From the NCBI RefSeq assembly GCF_016859285.1, contig NC_053412.1, positions 6,509,789 to 6,573,788 of the forward strand: 64,000 nucleotides of DNA. Reading direction: 5' to 3'. This document shows positions 13,101 through 25,084 of the stretch, in pieces. The notes beneath the pieces were generated by a model that saw only the letters and a list, made by a program, of their open reading frames with translations, was not told the DNA's origin and did not search any database. Origin of the DNA: Xiphias gladius (taxonomy: Eukaryota > Chordata > Actinopteri > Istiophoriformes > Xiphiidae). How positions within the stretch are numbered: position 1 is the stretch's first letter; each line of letters starts with the position of its first letter. The translations under genes were made by a program, and so were the position numbers.

Positions 13101-15709
13101 TGTGCGTGTGTGTGTGTGTGTGTCGTACCTCGTCAGCTCCATGCTCCTGCAGCTCCTTGTAGAACTTCAGGGAGATGCTGACCATCACTTTGGTCTTGTC
13201 CCCATTAGGGTTGGAGATGTGGTACAAGACGCCATCGAAATCTGCAGCATCATCAGAAACATCAGGTGACTGATAACAGACAACCCCCCCCCCCCAAAAA
13301 AAAACCCTTTGCTTCCAGCTTCTCCACCAAAAGATGGCAGCACAGCCTTAACACAGAAGACGTAACAATCCGCTTAAATAATGGTGACTTGACACACTGA
13401 AACATTTTGTACCAGGGCGAATGTAAGTTAGTAGTAATCTCAATTCATGCCGGTACATGAGATTATTTCAGTCAATTTCACATGTGAGAATCATAGGAAG
13501 ATACTGTAATTGGTGGAATGATAGCAGCATAAAGCACAGCTGAGAGTAAGTATCACCACCCAGTAACAGCTTAAAACTTTGTCATCCCCAGTGCTTAAAA
13601 ATTAGGGTAAAGTAACTACAGAGAAAATTTGTTACCTTTAATTTTGAGTGTCTGTTTTAGTTGATCGAGTAGAAATACCAAACATTTGCTGTAACCTGCC
13701 ACAAAAGTGCTGCTGATGTACAATGAAGAGAGGCGGCTCAGCTGTCAAACATTTGCAAACTACTAGTTTTAAAGAAATGATCTAAACTACAATGGGCACA
13801 GCACTAACAGTGCGCTGGCTGCGCTTACGATCGGATCATCACACCTAAAAGACATTGCTATATCAATATCTACAACCATGCTTTTACGCAACTGTGTGGT
13901 CAGACCTAATCAAAGGCCTTTCAAAGAAGCTACACGCAATATATAGCAAGCTGTTGCATAAGACGCACCTGCAAACGTCACATCGACGGCCTCTGGTTTG
14001 GTTCTGCAAGGAGACAAAATTAGGATATTCATGAGGCATAAAGAGAATAGTCAAAGCCTGTTAAACCCATCAATTTACGTAAATATAGATTTTTTTTTCA
14101 TTCACAGTGAATATCAGATCCAATCATAAAGGACTAGAGCTGAAACAATTAATTGATTAATCCATTAGTCGATCAACAGAAAAATAATCGTCAACCATTC
14201 TGACTGTCAATGAATAATTTCATTCATTTTTTCAGGCAAAAATAGTGAAAAACGTTTTTCTATTTCCACGCTGTCAAATGAGAGGATCTTCTGCTTTTCC
14301 TTGTCATATCTTTTGACATTAGATTGTTGCTCCAACAAAATGACATTATACTACGTCACATTGGACTCCAGGAAGTGGCAATGGGCAATTTGTCACTATT
14401 TCTTGACATTTTATAGGCTAAGGATTAAACAAATAAATAACCTGCAAATCAATTTAAAACGAAAATAAATGGACACTTTAAGGGTATTTAATATTGATGT
14501 AACTTGGACTGAAACAATTAGTGAATTAACACTTAGTTGATCAACAGAAAAGTAGCATAACAGGCATTTAAAAAAAACAACAACTATTTTCTTAAATCTT
14601 TTATAGATCAAACATGTATTCAATTAATCAGTAAAATAAAATGTAAGATTAATAATCTTCAGTCGCAGCCTCACAACGGATGCCATCATAAATTTAAGAC
14701 TTGATACTCAGCTTTCAAGCTAAGACAGTCTTTTGGATATGTCTAAAACACTGGGATTTTCTACTTTTATTGAATCTACCTGATAATGTGCTGGGGTTTT
14801 TTTGTTTTTTTAACGAGCGGAACACTATTTTAGGGGTTGCACAGTAACAAACGAACACTGCTAAAAGGTGGATGCTGCAGCTCAGCTGTGCACAGACTTG
14901 ACTCAGCTTGACTACGGGAATGCGGAAGCTGGAAAGAGAAGGGGCGATGGTTAGCTCACAAGTAGCCGCTGACTGCGTCCGTGCAAAGCAAATAAACGGG
15001 ATTCATTTAGGGGAACCACGGAGTTGGATGTGATATAAGTAACCTGATGTTTGTAGACCGCAGTCAACGACGGACTTGTGTCTAAAAGTCCTTAGAAAAT
15101 GTTTTTCACTTTGGATGAAAGCTGCTTTAATCCCTTGTTAATGCGGACGAAATGTCTTCCAGAAATAGTCGTTTGTGCTTTAACATCAGTTCCTCCGCAA
15201 ACTCGCCACAAACAGTAGCTCCCTTGCGTTCGGCTAGCGACTAATTAAACTCTGCAACCTCGTAAAAACAGTTTTAAAATGTTATACTTAATATTTGTGA
15301 GGCAAGCGGTGGCAAAATGAGCTGAAATGTTTAGTTACTTTACTTCCGCCGGGGGAGATCAAATTTATTGGGGTGACATTTTTTGGCACAACACCGGCCG
15401 TGCAGACACACCCCAGCTTCAGGCGAACTAGTCACGGCGGCTCAAAAGATAATTCACTCCGTATTTTGCTTCCCCCCCCACTTACACCCTAAAAAACACC
15501 AACCAGCTGATTTGTGCAAAGCCGGGGCCGTGTATTAACTGCTTCATTAAATGCAGCCGTCGTCTTGAGTGAAATGCTAAAGGGGAAGCTGGCTGGCGTT
15601 AGCAGTGCTAGCCAGGTGTAACAATGATTTCTCACCCGTTGGATGCGCCGTCGAACTTCAACGCCAGCGTCTCCTCTATAATGCGGTTATTGATTTCTAA
15701 CAGGATCAT
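7172..15709 (-). CDS. arpc2: Actin-related protein 2/3 complex subunit 2 (p34-Arc)
   Basis: Ten coding exons on minus: 15709-15636, 14003-13969, 13241-13129, 11455-11410, 11140-10954, 10552-10459, 9801-9675, 9551-9451, 8452-8352, 7193-7172. They sum to exactly 900 nt (299 aa plus stop); human ARPC2 is 300 aa. The protein starts [15 protein letters not shown]. Blocks such as [54 protein letters not shown] and [20 protein letters not shown] match vertebrate ARPC2 almost residue for residue. ARPC2 is a structural core subunit that with ARPC4 contacts the mother actin filament, so the Arp2/3 complex nucleates branched actin at lamellipodia. The last exon has only 22 coding bases (GKTFSR, stop), and exon 9 ends TC|GTAATAA, so reading into intron 9 gives an immediate stop after TIS. 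The exon 5 donor is AT|GTACGT, inside Met-Tyr codons. It lies tail-to-tail with the keratin gene. Confidence 0.97.
14135..14672. repeat. AT-rich interspersed repeat with ATTAATCGAT-type ends (arpc2 intron 1)
   Basis: Two adjoining fragments of one family. The first starts GAGCTGAAACAATTAATTGA at 14137 and carries the internal CATTTTTTCAGGCAAAAATA block. The second starts ACTGAAACAATTAGTGAATT at 14509 and closes with TTCAGTCGCAGCCT. The same blocks recur elsewhere in this window. It looks like an old non-autonomous element; I cannot assign a superfamily. Confidence 0.6.
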
Positions 15710-15900
15710 CGCAGCGGACCGCCGGTGTCGAGGAAAAGGGGGGAATGATCAGATGGAGCTATGTGGTGGGATTAACCTATTTGTGTCAAATTCTGCAAAT
15801 TTTTCCTCCCTTGACAGACCAAACCGCTTCCGCCGAGGCTCTTCCGCCTGTCGCTTCCGCGTATTTTAGACTCAGGACCCCACAAGATGGGGACGGCCAC
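15710..15900 (-). promoter_or_regulatory. Probable arpc2 5' UTR/promoter
   Basis: Sequence just upstream of the arpc2 start codon is richer in G+C and CpG than its surroundings (for example GCGGACCGCCGGTGTCG near 15712) and has no obvious TATA box, as expected for a housekeeping gene. The transcription start and any upstream UTR exon cannot be fixed. Confidence 0.4.
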
Positions 15901-16454
15901 GATCTTGCCTGTAATAAATTCGTAAAGACAATTCTGCAGTGAAACTATTGAAAAACAAGAAAGCATAAAAGCTGTATGCTCTTAGCATTGTATTGCTGTT
16001 ATAAGGCTTATATTAACAGAGCAACCTATACGTCTAGTTATTTGTCTTATACTTTAATAGCTTATTTTATGTTATTCGTTTTATTGATATATTATTTATA
16101 TTATTACTATTTTAAGGGTTAATAACATGAAAAATGTTTCATGTTACTGTTCTTTATAGTAAATATGCAGCAATTGTTTATGAGGTTTGATATCAGCTAT
16201 TCCATTTCAGTCACCTCTTCTCAAGAAACTCTACTGAAATAAACACAATAAACACATTATAGACCCTTTAGATAAATGTAATTTAATATTTATAGGAGTA
16301 AGACTGTGTTAGACCTCACATCACATAAGAGAGGATAGATGAACATTCAGGCAAAGCAGTCAACTGCCCTAGTACTCCAGGTCCTTAGGTTCCCCAAAAG
16401 CCACTGGTTTTTCAGATGTGTTTTAGAAATTTGATGAATTGCAATAAAATAAAA

Positions 16455-16690
16455 CCTGTAACTGTTTTGATAATCAATGAATTGTTAAAGTTGTTTTTTT
16501 TTAAGCAAAAATGCAAAACAAAAAAAAAAAACACAGGGTCCAGCTTTTAGATTATGAATATTGATGGTTTTCTTATTCTTCTATGAAATGAAATTGTACC
16601 ATTGGATGGACAAAACAACATTTTATTGATTAAAACTAATCTATTAATCAGAAAAATAACTGAAAGATTAATCGATAATGAATCATTTTC
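16455..16690. repeat. AT-rich interspersed repeat copy
   Basis: Degenerate copy of the family described at 14135: GATAATCAATGAATTGTTAA at the left, TTAAGCAAAAATGCAAAACA inside, and GAAAGATTAATCGATAATGA at the right end. Confidence 0.5.
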
Positions 16691-17642
16691 TTTATTAAAT
16701 CTTATCTCACATGTTCGCCACCGTTTGTCAGGTATTGCACTGAGGGGGATTACAGGGAAACAGGACTCTTACCAGCGTGACCTCCTGTCAGACCTAAGTT
16801 AAAGCATTTGGTAAGTCCAACGGGCCCCTCGGTCTTATAAATTAAGATGAAGGAAACTTCTGTATGTGCGGTGTTTTCCAGTTATTTAAAATCTACATTT
16901 TTTATTCAGTGCATTAGGATGCTGCTTTGACATCAGTAAAAGTATTTAATGCACACTCAAAAATGGCATTAAGAGCAAACAGCTGAGCGGATGGATTGGG
17001 TGGTTTTATGCATATTAAAAGGTGTTGATTCAACTGGATGATCACTTTGCAGGATGTAGTCTCTAAAGCTGTTGACTTTTATTGTGTTATTCTTTATTGT
17101 GTTACTGGGATTTTCTATTATTTCGTCCACCCCCTTTATATCAAAGAGGGTTGGCTAAATTACAGAAACATCTGTTTTTATAATGCAGTGCAGCTCAGTA
17201 GCACCACAAACTCCAACCTCCAGAATGATCTCTAATACGGTTTTAACCAAAACTAAACATTATGAGCTTCATGAAGGTTGGATTTATTACAAGACTGTTG
17301 TATTAGACTGCATTGATTTCAGCGAGGTGACCCTAATAGATGGATTACTGTGTTTCTCATCTGTCAAACAAGACGGACACGCAGCAGCAAAGACATAAAT
17401 TTGCTGTCAATGTGATAAATGTGAGCAGTAATAAAACCAAACACAGGCGTCGTACTAATTACAAGGTATGTCAAAACCATTTTCAGTAATAACAATACGT
17501 GCTGGTAACACTAACACAATACAGGATGGCTTTACTGACGTGTCACAGCTCATAATCCAGTCATTTTGAGGTTTTTTTTTGATTCTGTGGTTTGGTGAAA
17601 GAAGTTCAAGAATGTAATAAAAGAACTAATGTGATGTTTAAG

Positions 17643-17832
17643 ATTCTCCAGTCTGAGAACCTGCTGGTTTTTCTATTTTATGTCATTAAAACAACTCGGT
17701 ATCTTTGGGTTTTGGATTGTTGATGAGACAAAACAAGACATGCGCAGACCTTGGATTCTGGGAAACTTTGATGGAAATTTCTTCCACTATTTTCTGACAT
17801 GTTATTGACCAAACCATTAATCAGTTATTTGA
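17643..17832. repeat. AT-rich interspersed repeat copy
   Basis: Contains the family's diagnostic internal block TATCTTTGGGTTTTGGATTG with GACAAAACAAGACATG, then the ACTATTTTCTGACAT segment and ATTAATCAGTTATTTGAG. Confidence 0.55.
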
Positions 17833-19270
17833 GAATATAAACAGCAGTTTAATGATGTGGCATTGAAGAAACAGAGTGCCACAGAGAAATAGCTGCTTTG
17901 AGGAAGATCTGATATCTGATGTCTCTCGTTGTTGTTTTCTTTCTCTTTTACTTTGAAGGACAACAGTACTGGGCGTCGTATCAGACGGTTGCATCTCCAG
18001 CACTGTCACGGATACATCAGATGGAGTTCCGAGGCTCTTCCCCTATCCGGAACTCTACTGGGATACTGCTGAACTGACCTGAGGACGAATTTAAAGGGTC
18101 AGCGCACCCAAATTACGAAATCAACAATAAGAACCTCAAAAAGCACCTATGCCACTGCTGAGGCTGTAAGTACCAAAGCATTAGCAGCAAAATATACTCA
18201 AAGTGCCAAAAGTAAAAGCACGCATTATATGGAGTGGCAGATTTCAGAATAATACATTTATAATTATTTGATGCATTCATATGTGCGTCACTTTAACGTT
18301 GCAGCTGACAAAATTGGAGCATAATTTTCAATCTTTGCAAAAGTCGCATCCTGTGGAAAAATGCGTGGATGCTGCCTAACTCCCAACATAAACTAAATCC
18401 CAGACGTAGTTGGGAATTTGGAAGGCACCGCCACCCTACATTTGGCAGGAGTCGTCTCCGGTTTCGGGTGTACCGTTAGAAAACCGACACGCTTGGCGGG
18501 ACGCGCACAGCCTCCGACCTCAGCGCTCAGAGGAGCGAAGAGCGAGAGGCGGCCGGCTGCAGCGCAAACGTCCGACGAAGAAATTCCTGATGCCAGTCAA
18601 ACATTTTCAAGGGGAATGGGGGGAGTGTATCTCAGCTCCCCGGGAAGATTGGTCGCTGTGCCAGGCTTTGCCTCTGTTGTTCTGTTGTTCAGGCGCGGAG
18701 CAGTTGGCACAAGAGACGCGCAAGGTCCCAACGGCCAGAATCCAGTTTAGTTGGATGCCTTCTTACGAACACCGTAAGGTATCAGGCTTTTGGTATCGTG
18801 TTGCACATAATAACAAAAACACTCAGGGAATTAACAGTATAGTTTTTTTTTTTTTTTTAGAATTAATTTGAGTTCATTTTTTTCCATTGATCCAAATATT
18901 TTTAATGGTTTATTTAGTCTCAGATTTGGTTTTAGTACTTTTCATATGGATAATATTTTTAAAAGTATGATGATCAGAGCAGGCATCCTGTGTATGTTTG
19001 TAGAGGAATTGTATAATTTAAGCAAAATTAAAAAAAAAAAAAAAACTTTTTTAAATGAATCTGCATCATTTTTTTGTTCTACCCCAAACTCAGACAAAAG
19101 AGAGAAAACTACATGAAGACATGAAACTATGAGAACAACCCGAGAACAGGCTAAAACAAAATTGTTGTTTACTTCTGCCTCTTGCTTTATTCTTCATCTT
19201 CATCTTCTTCAGTCGGCTTATTTTCCTCGTAGGGATATTTCGTTTCACTCATGGCAACCTTAACCGTACG

Positions 19271-19275
19271 CTCTA

Positions 19276-19349
<74 letters not shown>
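19271..19349. repeat. (CT)n(CA)n compound microsatellite
   Basis: About 20 bases of CT repeat run directly into about 60 bases of uninterrupted CA repeat. Confidence 0.95.
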
Positions 19350-19351
<2 letters not shown>

Positions 19352-20995
19352 TTGACTCAAACAGTGTATGCCAAAGTAAAGAGACACTAAAAACACGCCA
19401 TTCTGGTTCGGGGACTGTAGCCTCCCAAAGGAGGCTGGCAACACGACAGGAATGTCATTTAGTGGTGTGCTGCCTTTAAGTCTCTCTACACTTGGAGATA
19501 TATGACAGTTGCGCAGGGGCGGCAGCAGTGATGCAACAGGCCTCTACGCCGATCATCGCATGTTTTACCTGTCGAAACCTGAGTGAGGGGACTTTGTGGA
19601 GACAAAGGGATGGTGGGGGAAATACTTTAGTGTTTGAAAACACATGCACCTTTGCAGAGGGAGTGAGAGGAGACTTGGCTCAGCAAAATCACAGAAATAT
19701 CTATGATCTCAACTTTTAGCTGCATTGGTCCACTTAATAAGAATGGTATACCTGGTAAGGAATTATTTTCAAACTCCTCCAACCCACCTCTATTTCGGAG
19801 CAAAAATGCCTAAATTGACATTCCCAGATTAAAATCGCTGACATTTTGAGACCCCGAATGGACACATGCTAACCGAATGTTATTTATTGTCTCTAAAAGT
19901 GTGTTAAATTTTAATATACTTGAGCTAAAATACTCACAAATTTCAGTTAGTTTTTGATATTACCTCCATCGCCATCAAACTTTTAACTGCACGTGGAGAA
20001 GATTCATTGAAACAGGTGTCATTGGTGAATATGTATAAAACAAAAGATACATCTAATTGTAAAAAAAAAAGTCACAAAATAACTTAAGACAATCAACATA
20101 ACTTAACCAAAATATATGAGAAAATGAATGAAAACAAAGTAAATTGGTTGTAGATGGCAGTGGGGGCTCTCATTCCTCATCTTCTTCCTCCTCCTCCTCC
20201 TCATCGACAAGACTGAGAGAGAAACATAAAGCAAGTTTAGAATGATAGCGGTTTTATTCAACAATAAGAGATGAAAAAACTGTGACACCGTGTCAAATCA
20301 GGGGGAATGAAACCAGACTTTTGCAACAGCAAAAGCGGGAATATTGCAGCATTTCATTTCCAGAAAGTGTCGCAGCTGACATCCTGACCTGCGGATTTGT
20401 AGAAACACCTTACCACACATCCCTGATTAGCCAACAACTTCATTCAGGGTCACATCACATGTGGCGGTTGTCGTGTTATCTGGGATGTTCTGTGTGTTTG
20501 CCCCGGGTTACAAGTAGTTATTCCAAAACGGGCATTTAAGACAGAAAGATACACTTTCTCGAGTGCATCGTCTGAAGATGTAGATGTGCCTTTTTTCAAA
20601 GGTGGGGTGCTTTATTTTGGAATACAATCGAATTAATTGTAGACACACCGACTTTGATGCTTGTGCTGCCAGACATTTGATTTCTTTCATTTTTTTCTAA
20701 TTTTACTGTGACATGTCAAAATGTCGTGGATGTCTTGTTGCTGCAGAAACGTTTGATGACGCAGACGCATGCGGTAAGGTACTGGGGGAAGGAAACGGGG
20801 CATTGGGTCAGTCCTCCATCAAAAAACCCCCGTATCTTATCACTCAGAAAAGAGGATGTTCTGCAGCACAAACCTGTTTGTCAAGCTGCTGTCATCCTCG
20901 CAAGCTGCCGCCAAACCAGTGCAGGAGGTGAGTATCCGAAACTAGTTTATTCTCATAGGTGGAATCTAGAGGGATGGCGATTACATTAGTGTGTA

Positions 20996-21321
20996 TTAAA
21001 GCGAGACTATGTAACTGTCGAAAAATGAAATAACCGGATCTTCCTTGTACAAATATAAAGAATTTTGAAGTTGAATTCCTAAACAATAAAACGCACCCTT
21101 GCTCAAGTTAATACACCGAGTGATTTTGCCGCTACAGCCCAGCATGGTCTGGTACGATCCGCAGCTCACGATGGCCGGCGTTAGCTGATGCTGGCGAACT
21201 TTAATAAAACATTTCTGTGTGACTGAAATGATTGAGTCACTTCAGTTTGCCATCGTTTCGAAGCTGTCACTGGGAGTCACAGTGGCCGCTGTTACAAAAA
21301 GTTACGTAAGCTCACTTTAAA
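20996..21321. mobile_element. MITE-like element with TTTAAAG terminal inverted repeats, degenerate
   Basis: Left end TTAAAGCGAGACTATGTAAC; right end read on minus TTTAAAGTGAGCTTACGTAA. Both match the ends of the better copy at 44991-45360, and the two share GGCCGCTGTT near the right end. It lies about 300 bp upstream of the chemokine receptor's coding exon and has no coding capacity. Family membership rests on this pairwise match by eye. Confidence 0.6.
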
Positions 21322-21615
21322 GCTGCACAATGCCACGTTTCCCAAATTATGGGAAATAGCTGTTTGTAATTTTAAAGCAGAAAAAGCAATATAGCTAATA
21401 CTCTTTCTGTTGTTTTCCCTCTTATCATGTGTAATTTTGTCCAGTGCTAGATTATTTTTTTTAACAATGTCAACACTGAACAACAAAGAAGGCAGTATAT
21501 ACAGGATTGTAAATTGTGAATTTTTTCTGCAGAAATTAAACATGGCAGAAGCTGAATCAATGTTTTATACTGCTATGATAGTGTACTGGTATCAATCTTT
21601 TTTCCATCCACAGTC

Positions 21616-22689
21616 ATGTCGATCACCTATGTCTTTTCTGACGATTACTTTGACCAAATCAACGGAACCATCCCAAACAATCAAACGCTCTACGTTGATC
21701 CAAAGACTACACCATGTGAGGCAAAACCGCTGGAACTCACAGCAGCCTTGACCCTGTGTCTCGTCCTCTCAGCCATCTGTTTACTGGCAATACCAGGAAA
21801 CGTGTTAGTGGGCTGGGTGATCAGCACCAGCAGACAGGCCCTGACTCCATCGGATGTGTACTTGTTTCATCTGACAATAGCAGATGGTCTGATGGCCCTC
21901 ACCCTCCCATTCTTCGCTGTAGCATTGGTCAAAGGATGGATCTTTGGAGACTTCATGTGCAAGCTCCTCAACCTTATCTTCGAAGCAAACTTCTACACCA
22001 GCATCATCTTCCTGGCCTGTATCAGCATCGACCGTTATCTTGTGATTGTGCGCGCCAGTGAGAATCTCAAGAGTCGCCAGCGGATGTGCAGCCGGATTCT
22101 CTGTGCAGCAGTCTGGGCCCTCGGCTGTGCCCTCAGTCTGCCTGCGCTTTTCAACGATGCCACCAAGCTCAACGATGACTCCGACTTCATTACCTGCTTT
22201 GAAACTTTTGACATCGGCAGCGCCACCTCATGGAGGCTTGCCACTCGTGGGTTACGGCACATTTTCGGTTTTTTGATCCCTCTGAATGTGATGATAACCT
22301 GCTACTGCATCACCATCGCAAGGCTGCTGCGCACTCGTGGTTTCCGGAAGCACCGTGCTATGAGGGTGATCGTAGCCGTGGTGGTTACATTTCTGCTGTG
22401 CTGGACGCCGTACCATATCACCTTGATAATAGACACGCTCCTGAGGGCCGATCTGATACCATTTAACTGCGCTGTGAGGCAGTCAGTGAACCTGGCTTTG
22501 GTTGTGACCAACACTCTGGCTCTGATCCACAGCTGCATCAACCCTGTCCTCTATGCATTCGTGGGAGAGAAGTTCAGGAAAAATATGATGCTGCTTTTTC
22601 AGAGGAAACTCAGACAGGAGAGGATGTCAATGTCAAAGTTCAGCAGGTCGACATCTCAGACATCAGAAGGCAATGGAACTATTATCTGA
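21616..22689 (+). CDS. cxcr1/cxcr2: C-X-C chemokine receptor, CXCR1/CXCR2 type
   Basis: A 357-residue class A GPCR on one coding exon. A splice acceptor (CCACAG) ends at 21613, two bases before the ATG, so an untranslated leader exon is expected upstream. Visible features: acidic N-terminus with tyrosines and NGT/NQT glycosylation sequons; TM1 with PGNVLVGWVI; TM2 LTIADGLMALTLPFF; WIFGDFMCK before TM3; DRY motif in SIDRYLVIV; FLLCWTPYH in TM6; NPVLYAF in TM7; a Ser/Thr-rich C-terminal tail. QKHRAMRVIFAVV-type residues before TM6 appear here as RKHRAMRVIVAVV, as in mammalian CXCR1/2. These receptors bind ELR-type CXC chemokines such as CXCL8 and signal through Gi for neutrophil chemotaxis. Its position beside arpc2 supports the CXCR1/2 call, since the human genes are also neighbours. 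I cannot separate cxcr1 from cxcr2. Confidence 0.93.
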   Translation: MSITYVFSDDYFDQINGTIPNNQTLYVDPKTTPCEAKPLELTAALTLCLVLSAICLLAIPGNVLVGWVISTSRQALTPSDVYLFHLTIADGLMALTLPFFAVALVKGWIFGDFMCKLLNLIFEANFYTSIIFLACISIDRYLVIVRASENLKSRQRMCSRILCAAVWALGCALSLPALFNDATKLNDDSDFITCFETFDIGSATSWRLATRGLRHIFGFLIPLNVMITCYCITIARLLRTRGFRKHRAMRVIVAVVVTFLLCWTPYHITLIIDTLLRADLIPFNCAVRQSVNLALVVTNTLALIHSCINPVLYAFVGEKFRKNMMLLFQRKLRQERMSMSKFSRSTSQTSEGNGTII

Positions 22690-23690
22690 GACCTTTTATT
22701 TTTTTTTTTTTTTTTTTTTTTTATACAGCATAACTTCCTATTTAACAAGGCTTTTAAGTCCAGAAAGGAAGATGCTCTCCCAAATCCCACTCTTAAAAAA
22801 TAAAGTATAATGAAGTGTTTTGTTACCCACGTACTGTAAATTCTCACTACGGCCTGTGCAATGGATTATAAATTGATCTTCAAGACACAGCCAGTGTCAG
22901 CAATATGAGTAACCAACCAGGAAAAAAAGGGAAGGTTACGAATGAAGTTTAAACTAAGATCAATTTGGTCGATTTTTCTCTAGGCCAGAGAAGAAGTCAT
23001 TTCCGTCTGAGGTCCAAAAATCTTTGATTGCCCTGTTTAGGATATTTTGGGATGCGTACAGTACTGTCTCTGAAATTCTGCCTTTGGATTACATGTTACA
23101 CTGCTGCCATCTATTGAGCTCACCGTCACCTATATCCACTACTGAAAACTTGTATTTCCAGCCTCTTATTTGATTAAGTCTGTGTTTATGTTTCTCATTA
23201 AGTATTTTTGTTGCTTAAGAGTGGATCAGCCTTTGTAGTGATGACATATATTAGGAATCTGTTTTTAACCAATGTGTGTACTGTAGTAGATCTTCCTATG
23301 TACTATCTTTCTATGTTTATTTATATATGATATAAATTCATATGACCTTTAAAGTTTGTGTATATTGCTGTCTTTTTCAGTAAAAGTGAGTAGCTTTGCA
23401 ACCTTCCCTGGACTGACTGATTTATTCCTGTAGACTTGTGGTTGGTTCATATTCACAGGGGGTCCTCCTTACCAATAAAATTATAAATAACTCATCTGTC
23501 TTATAAGGAAATAATCAACAATGAACTGGGCAACCTGCATCTGCTGATTAATATCTTGTGGTATGATCAAAAACTCCAGGACAACTTCTAATGGACATTG
23601 TGGTGACACTGCTTTGAAATCAACTTCTTTAATGTTGATGCTTTTGAATGGAGCAATACTGTAGGATGTATAGTCAGCATGAATAAAGAT
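22690..23690 (+). other. Probable 3' UTR of the chemokine receptor gene
   Basis: Non-coding AT-rich sequence after the stop codon, with AATAAA signals at 22799-22804, 23474-23479 and 23682-23687 on plus, so several 3' ends are possible. A poly-T run sits at 22697-22722. Confidence 0.5.
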
Positions 23691-23759
23691 ACAAAATATG
23701 ATTGATATTTACATTTTGTTTAAAGTAAAATTTACAACCATTGCAACAGTGTGGACCAG

Positions 23760-24150
23760 CTGGATGCTCACTGAGAAATGATTATTAATTATTATTATTA
23801 CTGTGATTTCACTGTTTTCTGTTTTCCAAATGAACACAACTTAATTAACTGGTATGACATTAACATTAGCTACAAAAATGATTTAATACATTTTTTTTTC
23901 AAAATAAATAATACATACTGTACATACATAATAACAATAATAGTTGAGATAATGTTATACATTATAATATTGATATACAACATGTTATGCATTATAATAT
24001 ATTAAAACATACATCTGTATATTTGTTTTCATATCATGGCCCTTGAGATCATTATTGTTATTATTATTATTTTTTATTATTGTTATTATTATTATTATTA
24101 GTAGTAGTAATAGTACTAGTAGTACTAGTAGTAGTAGTAGTAACTTTATA
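23760..24150. repeat. AT-rich tract with (ATT)n and (AGT)n simple repeats
   Basis: Intergenic low-complexity stretch. A composite of ATT then AGT trinucleotide repeats lies at about 24053-24142. Confidence 0.75.
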
Positions 24151-24339
24151 AGTGACATTATTTGTCCAACATTGACGAGCGTGAGTCACAAAGCTCTTGC
24201 GAAAAAACAAAAATGTAAAATAAAATGTGAATTGTTGGAACTCTGTAGTCTCTTTAACTTGGGCCATCCTAGTAAGTCGATCTCATTCTGCATTTAAGGA
24301 AAAATACAAGCTGGAGAGGGGAAAAAAAACGTTTATTTT

Positions 24340-24483
24340 AGTTCCAAATGTTAGGTTAAATACAGTTTCGCACGCTCTGTCGCAGGAATTAGACCGTGGA
24401 ACTACATTTCCCAGAAACCAACGCGAAGGGAAAAAAAATAAAGCCGTTGGGCAATTAAGCTTCGGCTTTATTGAGCACACGAG
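24340..24483 (+). promoter_or_regulatory. Probable slc19a1 promoter and untranslated exon 1
   Basis: ACTACATTTCCCAG at 24401-24414 matches the ZNF143/Staf-type promoter element (ACTACAATTCCCAG). A strong donor GAG|GTATGT follows at 24483/24484, consistent with a short non-coding first exon. A second untranslated exon may be 26074-26147 (acceptor TTTTCAG, donor AAAG|GTCAAC). No other plus-strand gene between here and slc19a1 would explain it, but the link is inferred. Confidence 0.45.
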
Positions 24484-25084
24484 GTATGTAACGTCAACTC
24501 GACTTTATATACTTTAATATTACAAACAAGTAAATGTTGCTTTCTTAATGGAGAGCCAGATTTTTTTGTGTAAACGGGCTGACAGCTACTTATTTTGTGA
24601 TGAATCTGTACCAACAAAAGCTACAAGAGTGCATAGTTGTTGTACTCATAGTTCGTTAGCCACCTTGCTAGCTAGCCGTAACTTGGCACCTGTGTCAGAA
24701 GTTGTGCGTTGGAGTGATTTCGCCACTGTGCGGCTCGTTGTCCTACACGGACAACCCGACCAAAGGAAAGGTTTAGCACATTAGCCGCTAACGTAACAGG
24801 CTGAGCGTTCGCTTTCAGTGTGCTGGCATGTGGGCACTGGTATGCTAACGCGGTGTTAACCACCGAATGGCTTGTGTAACTTGTTTGTATTGCCCGTTAA
24901 AGTCTTGATACGTAACTGAGGCCATGCACTTCATCCTTCAGGGGCCAACTATGTCTGGTTTTCACTCTTATAAGAGATTACCTCCGCTTAGACGGGATAT
25001 GTGAATTAAATCATAATTAGAAATTTAACTGAAAACATAATTGTGGACCATCCAGCACAATCACAATCTGGCAATCCCGATTTT

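Larger units (their letters stand above)
15910..20990. other. Intergenic space, arpc2 to chemokine receptor
   Basis: About 5 kb without a supportable gene. It holds AT-rich repeat fragments, a long (CT)n(CA)n tract, and a GC-richer island at about 18410-18780 with open frames on plus that match nothing I recognise. That island might be a promoter or untranslated exon: a possible donor AAG|GTATCAG lies at 18776-18785. A possible leader exon of the receptor gene ends at 20927 (GAG|GTGAGT). Confidence 0.5.

Noticed and set aside
18410-18871. 153-residue open frame on plus
   Set aside because: No recognisable domain, overlapping alternative frame of similar length, and GC-rich context that lengthens chance frames. 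Kept only as a possible untranslated exon or promoter.
19187-19444. Minus-strand frame with a valine/cysteine run and an acidic end
   Set aside because: Most of it is the CA microsatellite read as (CV)n; the acidic end is a short GAA/GAT run without upstream exons.
20713-20931. 72-residue frame upstream of the chemokine receptor
   Set aside because: It ends at a plausible donor, but joined to the receptor exon at 21614 it is out of frame, so at best it is leader sequence.
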